NCBI GenBank assembly: GCA_012521995.1
Contig: JAAYLH010000062.1
Span: 1-62,130 of the forward strand
DNA length: 62,130 bases
Direction: 5' to 3'
From: Bacteroidales bacterium
GTDB lineage: Bacteria > Bacteroidota > Bacteroidia > Bacteroidales > UBA7960
The position numbers were made by a program, and so were the translations under genes. The first letter of the stretch is position 1. Each line of letters begins with the position of its first letter. The notes beneath the pieces were generated by a model, which saw only the letters and a list, made by a program, of their open reading frames with translations, did not search any database and was not told where the DNA came from. This document shows positions 8,850 through 16,610 of this stretch, piece by piece.

Positions 8850-9464
8850 CTATTCCTCAGCTGCGGGTGCTGCCTCTTCTGCTTCACCCTCCGTTTCCTC
8901 TTCAGTTTCTATGGGAGCCACCACGCGGGTCGACTTAACCATAACAATCACTGAACTGGCAGGATCGAGGAATTCAAGTTTATCACTCTGCAGTTGACCA
9001 ACCTTAAAGGAGTCGCCAATTTCGAGTTTAGAGATGGAGACATCGATCTGGTCGGGCAGGTCACCGGGAAGGCCTTTAGCATTCACCTTGCGAAGCTTCA
9101 TCTGAAGCCTGCCACCTTTGATGACGCCAGGGCTGTTACCCGAGAGTTTTACTGGGATGCTGACCTTGACGGGTTTATTGTCGAAGATCTCGAGGAAATC
9201 GGCATGCAGAATGCGCTCCGTCACGGGGTGAAACTGGATATCCTGCAGAATGGCATTGAATTTTTTACCATCAATGTTCAGCTCAATCAGGCAGGCTTCG
9301 GGGGTGTAAACCACATCCTTAAATTCTTTTTCGGAAGCAGCAAACTGGATTTGTTCCTTACCGCCATAGATAACACAAGGCACCATACCTTCACGGCGCA
9401 GGCGCTTAGCATCTTTTTTCCCTACGTTCTCGCGCGGAGAACCGCTCACAGATACTTTTTTCAT
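8850..9464 (-). CDS. rplY: 50S ribosomal protein L25/Ctc
   Basis: A 204-residue two-domain L25 of the general-stress-protein Ctc type, which binds 5S rRNA. The N-terminal domain contains KKDAKRLRREGMVPCVIYGG and FHPVTERILHADFLEI; the C-terminal beta domain is TL5-like. It ends in an acidic tail (EEETEGEAEEAAPAAEE), usual for Bacteroidota copies. It follows prs on the same strand with a 108-base gap that holds a terminator hairpin and a possible -7 box. Confidence 0.95.
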   Translation of the reverse strand: MKKVSVSGSPRENVGKKDAKRLRREGMVPCVIYGGKEQIQFAASEKEFKDVVYTPEACLIELNIDGKKFNAILQDIQFHPVTERILHADFLEIFDNKPVKVSIPVKLSGNSPGVIKGGRLQMKLRKVNAKGLPGDLPDQIDVSISKLEIGDSFKVGQLQSDKLEFLDPASSVIVMVKSTRVVAPIETEEETEGEAEEAAPAAEE

Positions 9465-9511
9465 TTTGTTTACAAAAATAGGTTACTAAAAATCGGGGCT
9501 TGTTTGGCCCC

Positions 9512-9550
9512 AAAAAAATTGCCTGCAAAGATAATACTTTACAGGCAATT
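9512..9550 (-). terminator. terminator after prs
   Basis: A 14-bp stem with a single C-A mismatch (9517-9530 with 9537-9550), followed on the minus strand by a T-run. TATCTTTG on the minus strand at 9533-9526 lies inside the hairpin and could be the -7 box of rplY, though no TTG lies 19-20 bases upstream. Confidence 0.8.
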
Positions 9551-9572
9551 GGCTATGAATATTTTAAAAAAC

Positions 9573-10517
9573 TTACAGCATTGTCGAGAACTCGTAATGG
9601 GTGCTGATGGACTGGTGCGAATGAACGCGGAGGATGACGTCGGCAAAAAGTTTAGAGGTGCTCAGCACAGTAATCTTGGGTGATTCACAGGTCATGGGGA
9701 TTGTATCGGAAACGATCACCTCCTCAAACACGCTTTCGTTGATGCGCTCAAGGGCCTTTCCGCTGAAGACAGGGTGGGTGCAGATGGCCCTGACGCTGGT
9801 AGCGCCGTTTTCGATCATCATTTGCCCGGCCTTTGTAATGGATCCTGCTGTGTCAATGATATCATCCACAAGGACCACGTCTTTTCCCTTCACGTCCCCA
9901 ATGAGCATCATCCGATCAACCACATTGGGTTTCACGCGCTGTTTGTAACAGATCACCAGTTCGCTGTTCATAAACTTAGCATAGGCTCCTGCCCTGCGGG
10001 TACCCCCTGTATCGGGTGATGCCATTACCAGGTTGGGAAGGTTGAGGTCCTTCAGGTAGGGCACAAAAATAGCCGACGCATAAAGGTGGTCGACTGGCAC
10101 ATCAAAGAAGCCCTGGATCTGGTCGGCGTGCAGGTCCATTGTGATCACACGGCTGACCCCTGCGGCGGTAAGCAGATTGGCAATCAGCTTGGCGCCTATC
10201 GGAACGCGTGGCTTGTCCTTACGGTCCTGACGAGCAAAGCCAAAATAAGGAATCACGGCAACCACCTGGTTGGCAGAAGCCCGTCTGGCGGCATCGATCA
10301 TCAGCAGGAGTTCAAGGATGTTTTCGGCAGGGGGAAATGTACTCTGAATGATGAACACATCCTTTCCGCGAAGGGTCTCTTCAAAGGAGGGCTGAAACTC
10401 ACCATCAGAATACCTGGCCACAACTTCTTTTCCGAGGGGAATCCCGTAATGCTCAGCAATTTTCTGAGCCAGGTTTTGGGAAGAGGAACCTGAAAATATC
10501 TTAACGACGGTGGACAT
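9573..10517 (-). CDS. prs: ribose-phosphate pyrophosphokinase
   Basis: A 314-residue PRPP synthetase, which makes 5-phosphoribosyl 1-pyrophosphate from ribose 5-phosphate and ATP for nucleotide, His and Trp synthesis. Visible motifs: YSDGEFQPSF, YFGFARQDRK (flexible-loop region with the conserved Arg/Gln/Asp), TMDLHADQIQGFF, and the PRPP-binding VVLVDDIIDTAGS. The length is that of class I enzymes. TATTTTTG on the minus strand at 10565-10558 is a plausible -7 box in the divergent gap shared with tRNA-Leu. Confidence 0.97.
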   Translation of the reverse strand: MSTVVKIFSGSSSQNLAQKIAEHYGIPLGKEVVARYSDGEFQPSFEETLRGKDVFIIQSTFPPAENILELLLMIDAARRASANQVVAVIPYFGFARQDRKDKPRVPIGAKLIANLLTAAGVSRVITMDLHADQIQGFFDVPVDHLYASAIFVPYLKDLNLPNLVMASPDTGGTRRAGAYAKFMNSELVICYKQRVKPNVVDRMMLIGDVKGKDVVLVDDIIDTAGSITKAGQMMIENGATSVRAICTHPVFSGKALERINESVFEEVIVSDTIPMTCESPKITVLSTSKLFADVILRVHSHQSISTHYEFSTML

Positions 10518-10618
10518 AGCAGGAGGTTTTGTCGGGTAATTAAGTGATTGATTTCAACAAAAATAGAAATAATATCAGACTTAGCGCTTTCAGCCTGAAT
10601 TGAATTTGCATAAATTTT

Positions 10619-10648
10619 TTGCGGGAATAAAAGGATTGATTAAATTTG
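10619..10648 (+). promoter_or_regulatory. promoter of tRNA-Leu
   Basis: TTG at 10619-10621, a 19-base spacer and TAAATTTG at 10641-10648: a full match to the Bacteroidota sigma-A consensus. The predicted start is near 10655, about 27 bases before the tRNA. Confidence 0.8.
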
Positions 10649-10681
10649 CAACCTCGGGAAACGCGCTTTTCCCCTGTCCAT

Positions 10682-10765
10682 GCCCGGGTGGCGGAATTGG
10701 TAGACGCGTTGGTCTCAAACACCAATGGTAGCAATACCGTGCCGGTTCGATCCCGGCCCCGGGTA
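10682..10765 (+). tRNA. tRNA-Leu (CAA)
   Basis: An 84-base class II tRNA. The acceptor stem is GCCCGGG with CCCGGGT (one G-U at the end), the D arm contains AATTGGTAGA, the anticodon stem TTGGT/ACCAA encloses loop CTCAAAC with anticodon CAA, the long variable arm is GGTA-GCAA-TACC, and the T arm is GCCGG-TTCGATC-CCGGC. CCA is not encoded. It reads TTG codons. It has its own promoter and terminator. Confidence 0.96.
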
Positions 10766-10768
10766 CTG

Positions 10769-10806
10769 AAAACCCCCGCTGATCAATGCTTCAGCGAGGG
10801 TTTTTT
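10769..10806 (+). terminator. terminator after tRNA-Leu
   Basis: A 14-bp stem with one C-A mismatch (10769-10782 with 10791-10804) running into six T residues, starting four bases after the tRNA. Confidence 0.88.
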
Positions 10807-10878
10807 AATTATTATCCGCTTCCGTGCCGAAAAAAACCGACCAGGGAAGATCGCATTCATTGTATTTCAATAGGCCTG

Positions 10879-11151
10879 TTATTTTTGGTGATCCGCTTTC
10901 CTGCGTTTGCGAAAAACCAGGGGTATCTGGTGGTCAAAGGGCGCCCCGATTTCCATCAATTGCCAGCCTTTATCGTAGTTTTCGATTTTTCGTTTCAGAA
11001 CAGAAACACGGTCGCCTGAGGGGTCGTTGCCTTCCCACTCCACGATCTCAACGCGGTATTTCAGGGTGTGCTTCTTGCCGTTGATCCGCACATCAATCTC
11101 GACGTTTTGCCTGGCATCGACCTCGGGAATCAGGATTACGATCTCTCTCAT
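10879..11151 (-). CDS. conserved-looking hypothetical protein, 90 residues
   Basis: I do not recognise this family. The 90-residue product begins MREIVILIPEVDARQNVEIDV, reads as beta-strands (VEIDVRINGKKHTLKYRVEIVEW) followed by a helix (DRVSVLKRKIENYDKGWQLMEIG), and ends in a basic tail (FRKRRKADHQK). There is no signal peptide or membrane segment, so it is cytoplasmic. The amphipathic pattern and sensible composition argue for a real gene. It faces the tRNA-Leu terminator and has no obvious partner. Confidence 0.6.
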   Translation of the reverse strand: MREIVILIPEVDARQNVEIDVRINGKKHTLKYRVEIVEWEGNDPSGDRVSVLKRKIENYDKGWQLMEIGAPFDHQIPLVFRKRRKADHQK

Positions 11152-11487
11152 GGCATCAGGTATTAGGGATAAAACAATTCAGCAATCATCCTATACAGCG
11201 TCCTAAAGGGAGTTTTCCCGGAAAAGGACTTTAGGTCGTTCTTTCTCCCTTTCAGGAAAAGATACCTGGTTGTACTTTCCAAAATCTTTCCCTGAAAAGT
11301 GCTCACATCAGAACATCACCTTAAGCCATTGGCTGCAGGATATAACAATAAGACAAAAAACATGCAAATAGTTATATCTGACTGGTAAACAAAACATTAT
11401 AAAGTCCACAGCACTCCCATTCGTAAAAAAAGGGAAGTAAAATCGAACATTTTTGTCCGCCAATGGACAGCGATACCCGGGGGAATA
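11152..11487. other. gene-free stretch of 336 bases
   Basis: It has no convincing gene. A partly symmetric segment lies at 11202-11235 (CCTAAAG and CTTTAGG arms around TTTTCC/GGAAAA). The 10-base word TAGGTCGTTC at 11232-11241 also occurs at 4420-4429, just before the 11-bp array. No consensus promoter for the 90-residue gene was found. Confidence 0.5.
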
Positions 11488-11694
11488 TTACAGGGTATCG
11501 GGCAGTTCGACCTTAACCGAGTCGATCATAGTGCCCGCTCGTTCAAGCAATTCCTGTCGTTCCCTGTCGAGGCGGATTGAGTCTTCTTTGGCTTGTTGTT
11601 CGCGCTGTTTGGCCGAGGGGCCGCAGGCAGTGAAAAAAGCCGGGAGGAAAAATAAGGAAATTAAACCAAATATTTTAAGAATATTGTGCTTCAT
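11488..11694 (-). CDS. small lipoprotein, 68 residues
   Basis: A 68-residue protein with a lipoprotein signal (lipobox FTAC, Cys24) followed by a charged, helical mature part rich in Gln, Glu and Arg ([20 protein letters not shown]), ending PDTL. Small entericidin- or Lpp-like envelope proteins look like this, but I cannot name a family. TATTTTTG on the minus strand at 11730-11723 is a likely -7 box, divergent from the sodB promoter. Function unknown. Confidence 0.65.
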   Translation of the reverse strand: MKHNILKIFGLISLFFLPAFFTACGPSAKQREQQAKEDSIRLDRERQELLERAGTMIDSVKVELPDTL

Positions 11695-11758
11695 ATCAGG
11701 AAGGAGATTTTGATTATGGGAACAAAAATAAAAAATTGTACCAAAAGGCTGAAATGAT

Positions 11759-11789
11759 TTGGAAAAGCGCCTTATTTAATATATTTTTG
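11759..11789 (+). promoter_or_regulatory. promoter of the superoxide dismutase gene
   Basis: TTG at 11759-11761, a 20-base spacer, and TATTTTTG at 11782-11789. The predicted start near 11796 falls on an in-frame upstream ATG (11796), so the ATG at 11820 with a leader of about 24 bases is the better start. Confidence 0.75.
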
Positions 11790-11819
11790 TTATATATGAA
11801 ACCTCAAAAACCCAATGCC

Positions 11820-12395
11820 ATGACACACGAATTACCCAAACTGCCATTTGACCACAAGGCCCTTGAGCCCGTCATATCGGCAAAGACCATCGAATTTCAT
11901 TACGGCAAGCACCACCAGGCTTACGTAAACAACCTGAACAAGCTGCTACCGGGCAGCCCCTTTGAGCAGGCCAGCCTTGAAGAGATTATTCGCAAGGCAG
12001 AAGGCGGCATCTTTAACAACGGGGCCCAGGTGTGGAACCACACCTTTTACTGGGAGGGCCTCTCACCTGATGGAGGAGGAGAGCCTAAGGGAAAGCTCAT
12101 GGAAGCAATTGAAGAAAGCTTTGGCAGTTTCGCCAAGTTCAAGGAAGAATTTTCGCAAGCCGCCGCCACGCTGTTTGGTTCCGGCTGGGCCTGGCTTGTA
12201 AAAAACGAAGACGGGAAGTTGGCCATCACGAAGGAAAGCAATGCAGGCAACCCCCTGCGCAGCGGCAAAACGCCCCTTTTGACCTGCGATGTGTGGGAGC
12301 ACGCTTATTACCTGGACTACCAAAACCGCAGACCCGATTACATCGAGTCGTTCTGGAAGCTTGTCAGCTGGAACAAAGTGGAATCGCGCCTATAA
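11820..12395 (+). CDS. sodB: iron superoxide dismutase
   Basis: A 191-residue Fe/Mn superoxide dismutase that converts superoxide to peroxide and oxygen in the cytoplasm. Metal ligands are His27 ([10 protein letters not shown]), His74 (WNHTFYW), Asp157 and His161 ([13 protein letters not shown]), all at their standard numbers when the ATG at 11820 (MTHELPKL) is used; this decides the start. The sequence around FGSGWAWLV is of the Fe type, though Bacteroidota enzymes are often cambialistic. It has its own promoter and a terminator, so it is a single-gene unit. Confidence 0.95.
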   Translation: MTHELPKLPFDHKALEPVISAKTIEFHYGKHHQAYVNNLNKLLPGSPFEQASLEEIIRKAEGGIFNNGAQVWNHTFYWEGLSPDGGGEPKGKLMEAIEESFGSFAKFKEEFSQAAATLFGSGWAWLVKNEDGKLAITKESNAGNPLRSGKTPLLTCDVWEHAYYLDYQNRRPDYIESFWKLVSWNKVESRL

Positions 12396-12398
12396 AAC

Positions 12399-12423
12399 AG
12401 AGGGCCTCACGGCCCTCTATTTC
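12399..12423 (+). terminator. hairpin after sodB
   Basis: A perfect 8-bp stem AGAGGGCC/GGCCCTCT with loop TCAC directly after the stop codon, followed by ATTT only, so the T-run is short. Confidence 0.7.
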
Positions 12424-12539
12424 CCACAATTTATAACCACAAAATCAATACACAAAAAACCAATAGAACATTTTTGCTTTCGTTCCTTTACCTGGAAACA
12501 AAAGTAAAATAAATAGCTTTTGTCCCCGGTTTAAAAAAA

Positions 12540-12599
12540 GTTAATGGGTGTTAAATTATGTTAAACACCTAATTATTAATACTTTCCGACTTATTTTTG
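12540..12599 (+). promoter_or_regulatory. phased GTTAA repeats and -7 box before rprX
   Basis: Three direct repeats start exactly 10 bases apart: GTTAATGGGT (12540), GTTAAATTAT (12550) and GTTAAACACC (12560). They end where the -33 element would be, and TATTTTTG (12592-12599) is the -7 box. No TTG is present at -33, which suits an activator-dependent promoter. OmpR-family regulators bind such 10-bp-spaced direct repeats; self-activation by RprY is an inference. Confidence 0.6.
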
Positions 12600-12678
12600 C
12601 ATCAGAAGCGGTGCAGGCAAAACTTGACTCCTGACCGCCTTTTTCATGACTGTTTGAAAGAGGAAAAAAATCTCAGGG

Positions 12679-14292
12679 ATGAAGCGAAGATTTATTATTC
12701 TGCTAATCATTGCCATCACCATCTCCTTGCTGGGTCTGGTGGGCATACAGATCTACTGGATCAGGAGTGCCCTTTCGGTGAAGGAGATGAATTTCGACCG
12801 GGGGGTGGGGGATGCAGTGACCAAGGCGATCACCAGGTACAACAAGATAGAGGTGACCCGGCGTTTGCTGTACCAGCAGGAGCGTGACAACCGTTATTCG
12901 CAAATGATCGACTCGCTCAACAGGGAATATTACAATGCAGTCACAGAGTCGATGCGTCAGCAGGGCCAGGATACGAGCGGCAGCAGCCCATATATGCGCG
13001 AGTCGTTCCAACTCAGCATCACGGGCCATGAAAACGGGCGACAGATCCATTCATTCGATACATCCTATGTAAGGGAGAGCCAAGGCGGGCACCCCGCCAT
13101 GGGATATGCCTCCAACCCAGTAGACCTGACACCTGAAGACCCCCTGCAAATGTTTTTCGACCGCAGCCGTTTCATCAACGACCTGTTTGAGGACCTGTTC
13201 TCGGGCCGCTCGTCATTCCAGCCCACTTCCGAGGAAAACGTACAGGTCATTGACTCGCTGTTGAAAGCCGAGCTAAAGAGCCACGGGATCAAAACAGAAT
13301 ACGACTTTGCCATTTACAACCCTGCCTTCAACACCCTGGTAGCCCAGAAAACAGGGGATAATACCCAAAGGCTGCTGGAGAGCCCCTATGCCTTCAGCCT
13401 CTACCCCAACGAGATTTTCATGAACCCCGAGTACCTGCTCTTGTATTTTCCAGAGCAGAAACGTTACCTGGTCTCCCAGATCAATACCATGCTAGCCACC
13501 TCTTCCATTTTTATCCTGCTGATCATCTCTTCCTTTGCCTTCACCATGGTGACGGTAATCAGGCAGAAAAAGCTGTCGGTGATGAAGAACGACTTTATCA
13601 ACAACATGACCCATGAGCTGAAAACGCCGATTTCGACCATATCGCTGGCATGCCAGGCCCTGAAGGACCAGGACATAAGCAAGTCGGAAGACCTTTACCA
13701 GAGTTACATCCGCATGATAGACGAGGAAAACCATCGCCTGGGACTCATGACCGAAAAGGTGCTGCAAACCGCAATCATTGAAAAGGGCATGCTAAAGCTA
13801 AACCGCAGCGGACTGGATATCCACGAGCTGATTGACCAGGCTGTAAGGAAGATCAGCCTGCAGGTGGAGAGCAAACACGGGCATATCGAATCTAAATTGG
13901 ATGCCGAATACAGTTTTATTGAAGCAGATAAAGTACATTTAACCAATGTATTTGTAAATTTGCTGGACAATGCCAACAAATACTCTCCTGCTTCACCCCA
14001 TATTACGGTGAGCACGGAGAACAGCAGTTCGGGCATAATGGTTCACATTGAAGACAAAGGAATTGGCATCAGCCGTGCGAACCAGAAGAAAATTTTTGAG
14101 AACCTTTACAGAGTTTCGACCGGAAACATTCATGATGTGAAGGGGTTCGGGCTGGGTCTGAGTTACGTTAAAGCCGTTGTGGAAAAGCACGGTGGACACA
14201 TTTCCCTGGAAAGCGAATTGAAAAAAGGCTCGCGATTCACCATATTCTTACCCTTTGGTTTCAACGGGTACCAAAACGATAATCAGCAATAA
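12679..14292 (+). CDS. rprX: sensor histidine kinase, RprX-like
   Basis: A 537-residue membrane histidine kinase. There is a first transmembrane helix at about residues 5-28, a periplasmic sensor region of about 240 residues, and a second helix near 275-295 (SSIFILLIISSFAFTMV). The phospho-acceptor is His312 in NNMTHELKTP; the N box is NLLDNANKY, and the ATPase boxes are EDKGIGI and GFGLGLSYV. It shares an operon with a response regulator 15 bases downstream. The order and architecture match RprX/RprY of Bacteroides and Porphyromonas. The periplasmic signal is unknown. Confidence 0.88.
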   Translation: MKRRFIILLIIAITISLLGLVGIQIYWIRSALSVKEMNFDRGVGDAVTKAITRYNKIEVTRRLLYQQERDNRYSQMIDSLNREYYNAVTESMRQQGQDTSGSSPYMRESFQLSITGHENGRQIHSFDTSYVRESQGGHPAMGYASNPVDLTPEDPLQMFFDRSRFINDLFEDLFSGRSSFQPTSEENVQVIDSLLKAELKSHGIKTEYDFAIYNPAFNTLVAQKTGDNTQRLLESPYAFSLYPNEIFMNPEYLLLYFPEQKRYLVSQINTMLATSSIFILLIISSFAFTMVTVIRQKKLSVMKNDFINNMTHELKTPISTISLACQALKDQDISKSEDLYQSYIRMIDEENHRLGLMTEKVLQTAIIEKGMLKLNRSGLDIHELIDQAVRKISLQVESKHGHIESKLDAEYSFIEADKVHLTNVFVNLLDNANKYSPASPHITVSTENSSSGIMVHIEDKGIGISRANQKKIFENLYRVSTGNIHDVKGFGLGLSYVKAVVEKHGGHISLESELKKGSRFTIFLPFGFNGYQNDNQQ

Positions 14293-14307
14293 TCAGAAAA
14301 AGTCATC

Positions 14308-15015
14308 ATGGAACAATCAAACATAAAGATCTTGCTCGCCGAGGATGATCCCAACCTGGGAACCATCCTGAAAGCTTACCTGGAAGCCAAGGGGTTTCCT
14401 ACCCGTCTGTGTATCAATGGTCAGGAAGCCTATGATGCTTTTCTGAAAGAGATGTTTCAGTTTTGCATACTGGATGTGATGATGCCCATCAAGGATGGTT
14501 TTACCCTTGCACGCGACATCCGAAAGGTCGATAAAAAGATCCCGATCCTGTTTCTTACGGCTAAGGCCATGCAGGAAGACATCATAGAAGGGCTGAAGAT
14601 TGGCGCGGATGATTACATTACCAAGCCCTTCAGCATGGAAGAGTTGTTGCTGAGGATCAACGCCATCTATCGGCGTACAAGCCCAGAACAAAGCGGTGAT
14701 ACAGACAAGACGCTTTTCCAGCTAGGGAAATATGTATTTGATTTCTCGCGTCAGACGCTGAAAATAGAAGAGCGTGAGCAGAAGCTGACCTCCAAGGAAG
14801 CCCAGTTGCTGAAGATGCTTTGTGACCGCACCAATGATGTGCTCGACCGTTCGGATGCACTGAACAAGATCTGGCTAGACGACAACTATTTCAATGCCCG
14901 GAGCATGGACGTATATATTGCCAAGCTGAGGAAATACCTGAAGGACGACCCCGAAGTGGAACTTATCAATGTGCACGGCAAAGGCTTTAAGCTTGTGGTA
15001 AACGAGGAAGCATAA
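14308..15015 (+). CDS. rprY: OmpR-family response regulator, RprY-like
   Basis: A 235-residue response regulator. The receiver domain has the acidic pair (LLAEDDP), the phosphorylated Asp56 (CILDVMMP), Thr (FLTAKA) and Lys (ITKPFS). A winged-helix DNA-binding domain follows (KLTSKEAQLLKMLCDRTN through DVYIAKLRKYLKDDPEVELINVHGKGFKL). It is encoded directly after the kinase and should be its output. The GTTAA repeats upstream of rprX are candidate binding sites. Confidence 0.92.
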   Translation: MEQSNIKILLAEDDPNLGTILKAYLEAKGFPTRLCINGQEAYDAFLKEMFQFCILDVMMPIKDGFTLARDIRKVDKKIPILFLTAKAMQEDIIEGLKIGADDYITKPFSMEELLLRINAIYRRTSPEQSGDTDKTLFQLGKYVFDFSRQTLKIEEREQKLTSKEAQLLKMLCDRTNDVLDRSDALNKIWLDDNYFNARSMDVYIAKLRKYLKDDPEVELINVHGKGFKLVVNEEA

Positions 15016-15027
15016 ACATCGGTCGTT

Positions 15028-15044
15028 AAACCTGCAGGTTTTTT
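15028..15044 (+). terminator. short hairpin after rprY
   Basis: AAACC-TGCA-GGTTT followed by three more T residues. The stem is only 5 bp, so this is a weak terminator at best. Confidence 0.4.
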
Positions 15045-15139
15045 GCGAAAGCCTTTCGGGTCAATCACTTTTTTCCTAAATTCGCTCATGGAAATCAGGC
15101 CCATTGCCTGACTGTCATACCATTGACTGAAACGAGCTC

Positions 15140-16426
15140 ATGGAAGCCGATAGGAAGATTTACACGCTGAGCGATCTGGCCCGAAGTATCCGCTCAATCA
15201 TTGAGCGGCATTACTCATCCACCTACTGGATCAAGGCTGAGGTTGCCAAACTGAATCATTACCCCCGCAGCGGCCATTGCTATCCCGACCTGGTAGAGAA
15301 ATCGGGCGACCAGATCATGGCTCAGATGCGTGCTACAATCTGGGCAGGCGACTATAAATTCATCAACGAGAACTTTATCCGCGTTACGGGTGAGCCGCTT
15401 AGCGAGGGCATGTCGATCCTGTTTCAGTCGAGTGTGACCTTCCACCCCGTTTACGGGCTCTCACTGCAGATCCACCAGGTTGAGCCCGCCTTCACCCTGG
15501 GGCAAATGGCTTTCGAAAAGCAAAAAACCATTGAACGGTTGAAAACAGAAGGGATCTTCGACCTGAACAAGAGCCTCGAAATGCCGCTGCTGCCGCGAAG
15601 GCTGGCCGTGGTATCAGTGGAGACGAGCAAGGGTTATCACGATTTCCTGAAGATCCTTTCGGGATACCAGAATCGCTTCACGGTGTGGCACCATTTGTTT
15701 CCCGCCCTGCTGCAAGGCGACAAGGCCGTAGAGAGCCTGACTGCACAACTGAGGCAGATCCGCAAGAAGTACGAATTTTTTGACCTGGTGGCCATTATCC
15801 GCGGAGGCGGAGGCGACATCGGGCTGAGTTGCTATGACCATTATACCCTGACGCGCGAAATCGCCAACTTCCCCATTCCCGTCATTACGGGGATAGGACA
15901 TGCCACCAATGAGACCATATCGGAAATGGTAGCCTGGGAAAACAAAGTAACCCCCACCGATGTGGCGTATTTCGTTGTTGGCCGCTTTACAGCTTTTGAA
16001 GAGCGTGTGAAGGCGGCCCAGGCAAGTCTCAGCACACACTCTCAGCAGATATTGAGCGCAGAGAACCAGCATCTGACAAGGCTGGCGGGAACCCTGCGCT
16101 CCTTTTCAGCCAAGATTTTGCAGAAAGACCAGTATATGCTTTCTGTCCTACTCGGACGCCTCCAGTCGGGAGCCAAACGATTTCTGGAAAAGGAAAACCG
16201 CGAACTGGATCATCAGCAGCAACGCATCCATCTCCTGAAACCTGAACACATCCTGAAGCGGGGATTTTCAATAACCCTGCTAAACGGTAAAAGCATCAAA
16301 AGCGAACAGGAGGTCAAACCCGGTGAGCTGATTACCACGCGCCTCTTTGACGGAAGCATCGAAAGCAAGGTACAACCAAAGAAAAAAGAAAATGACGGAA
16401 AAGCTGACTTATTCCCAGGCCATTGA
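15140..16426 (+). CDS. xseA: exodeoxyribonuclease VII large subunit
   Basis: A 428-residue XseA. The N-terminal OB fold (IYTLSDLARSIRSIIERHYSS, SVTFHPVYGLSLQI) is followed by the catalytic domain with VVSVETSKGYHDFLKIL, AIIRGGGGDIGLSCYD, IPVITGIGHATNETI and TPTDVAYFVV, then a coiled-coil region and the C-terminal domain with LKRGFSITL. Exonuclease VII degrades single-stranded DNA in repair. The 3' end overlaps xseB by 35 bases in another frame. Confidence 0.95.
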   Translation: MEADRKIYTLSDLARSIRSIIERHYSSTYWIKAEVAKLNHYPRSGHCYPDLVEKSGDQIMAQMRATIWAGDYKFINENFIRVTGEPLSEGMSILFQSSVTFHPVYGLSLQIHQVEPAFTLGQMAFEKQKTIERLKTEGIFDLNKSLEMPLLPRRLAVVSVETSKGYHDFLKILSGYQNRFTVWHHLFPALLQGDKAVESLTAQLRQIRKKYEFFDLVAIIRGGGGDIGLSCYDHYTLTREIANFPIPVITGIGHATNETISEMVAWENKVTPTDVAYFVVGRFTAFEERVKAAQASLSTHSQQILSAENQHLTRLAGTLRSFSAKILQKDQYMLSVLLGRLQSGAKRFLEKENRELDHQQQRIHLLKPEHILKRGFSITLLNGKSIKSEQEVKPGELITTRLFDGSIESKVQPKKKENDGKADLFPGH

Positions 16427-16598
16427 GGAACTGGAGGTCATTGTAAGTGATATTGAGAATGAGGACATCTCGGTGGATGAGCTTTCGGAAAAGGTAAAGC
16501 GGGCTTCAAAACTGATACAGGTTTGCAAGGAAGCCCTGCAAACCACCGAGGAGGAAGTGAAACGGATCCTGGAAGAGCTGAGCCAGGAAAAGTCCTGA
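16392..16598 (+). CDS. xseB: exodeoxyribonuclease VII small subunit
   Basis: A 68-residue XseB, the small helical subunit that wraps the coiled coil of XseA. MTEKLTYSQAIEELEVIVSD and ISVDELSEKVKRASKLIQVCKE are characteristic. The start is the ATG at 16392, preceded by an A-rich tract inside the end of xseA, so translation is probably coupled. The stop lies 12 bases before the stop of the convergent permease gene. Confidence 0.94.
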   Translation: MTEKLTYSQAIEELEVIVSDIENEDISVDELSEKVKRASKLIQVCKEALQTTEEEVKRILEELSQEKS

Positions 16599-16610
16599 GC
16601 CTTGGGCTGA

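Noticed and set aside
10646-10873. 75-codon frame running through tRNA-Leu
   Set aside because: It overlaps a complete, well-folded tRNA and its terminator.
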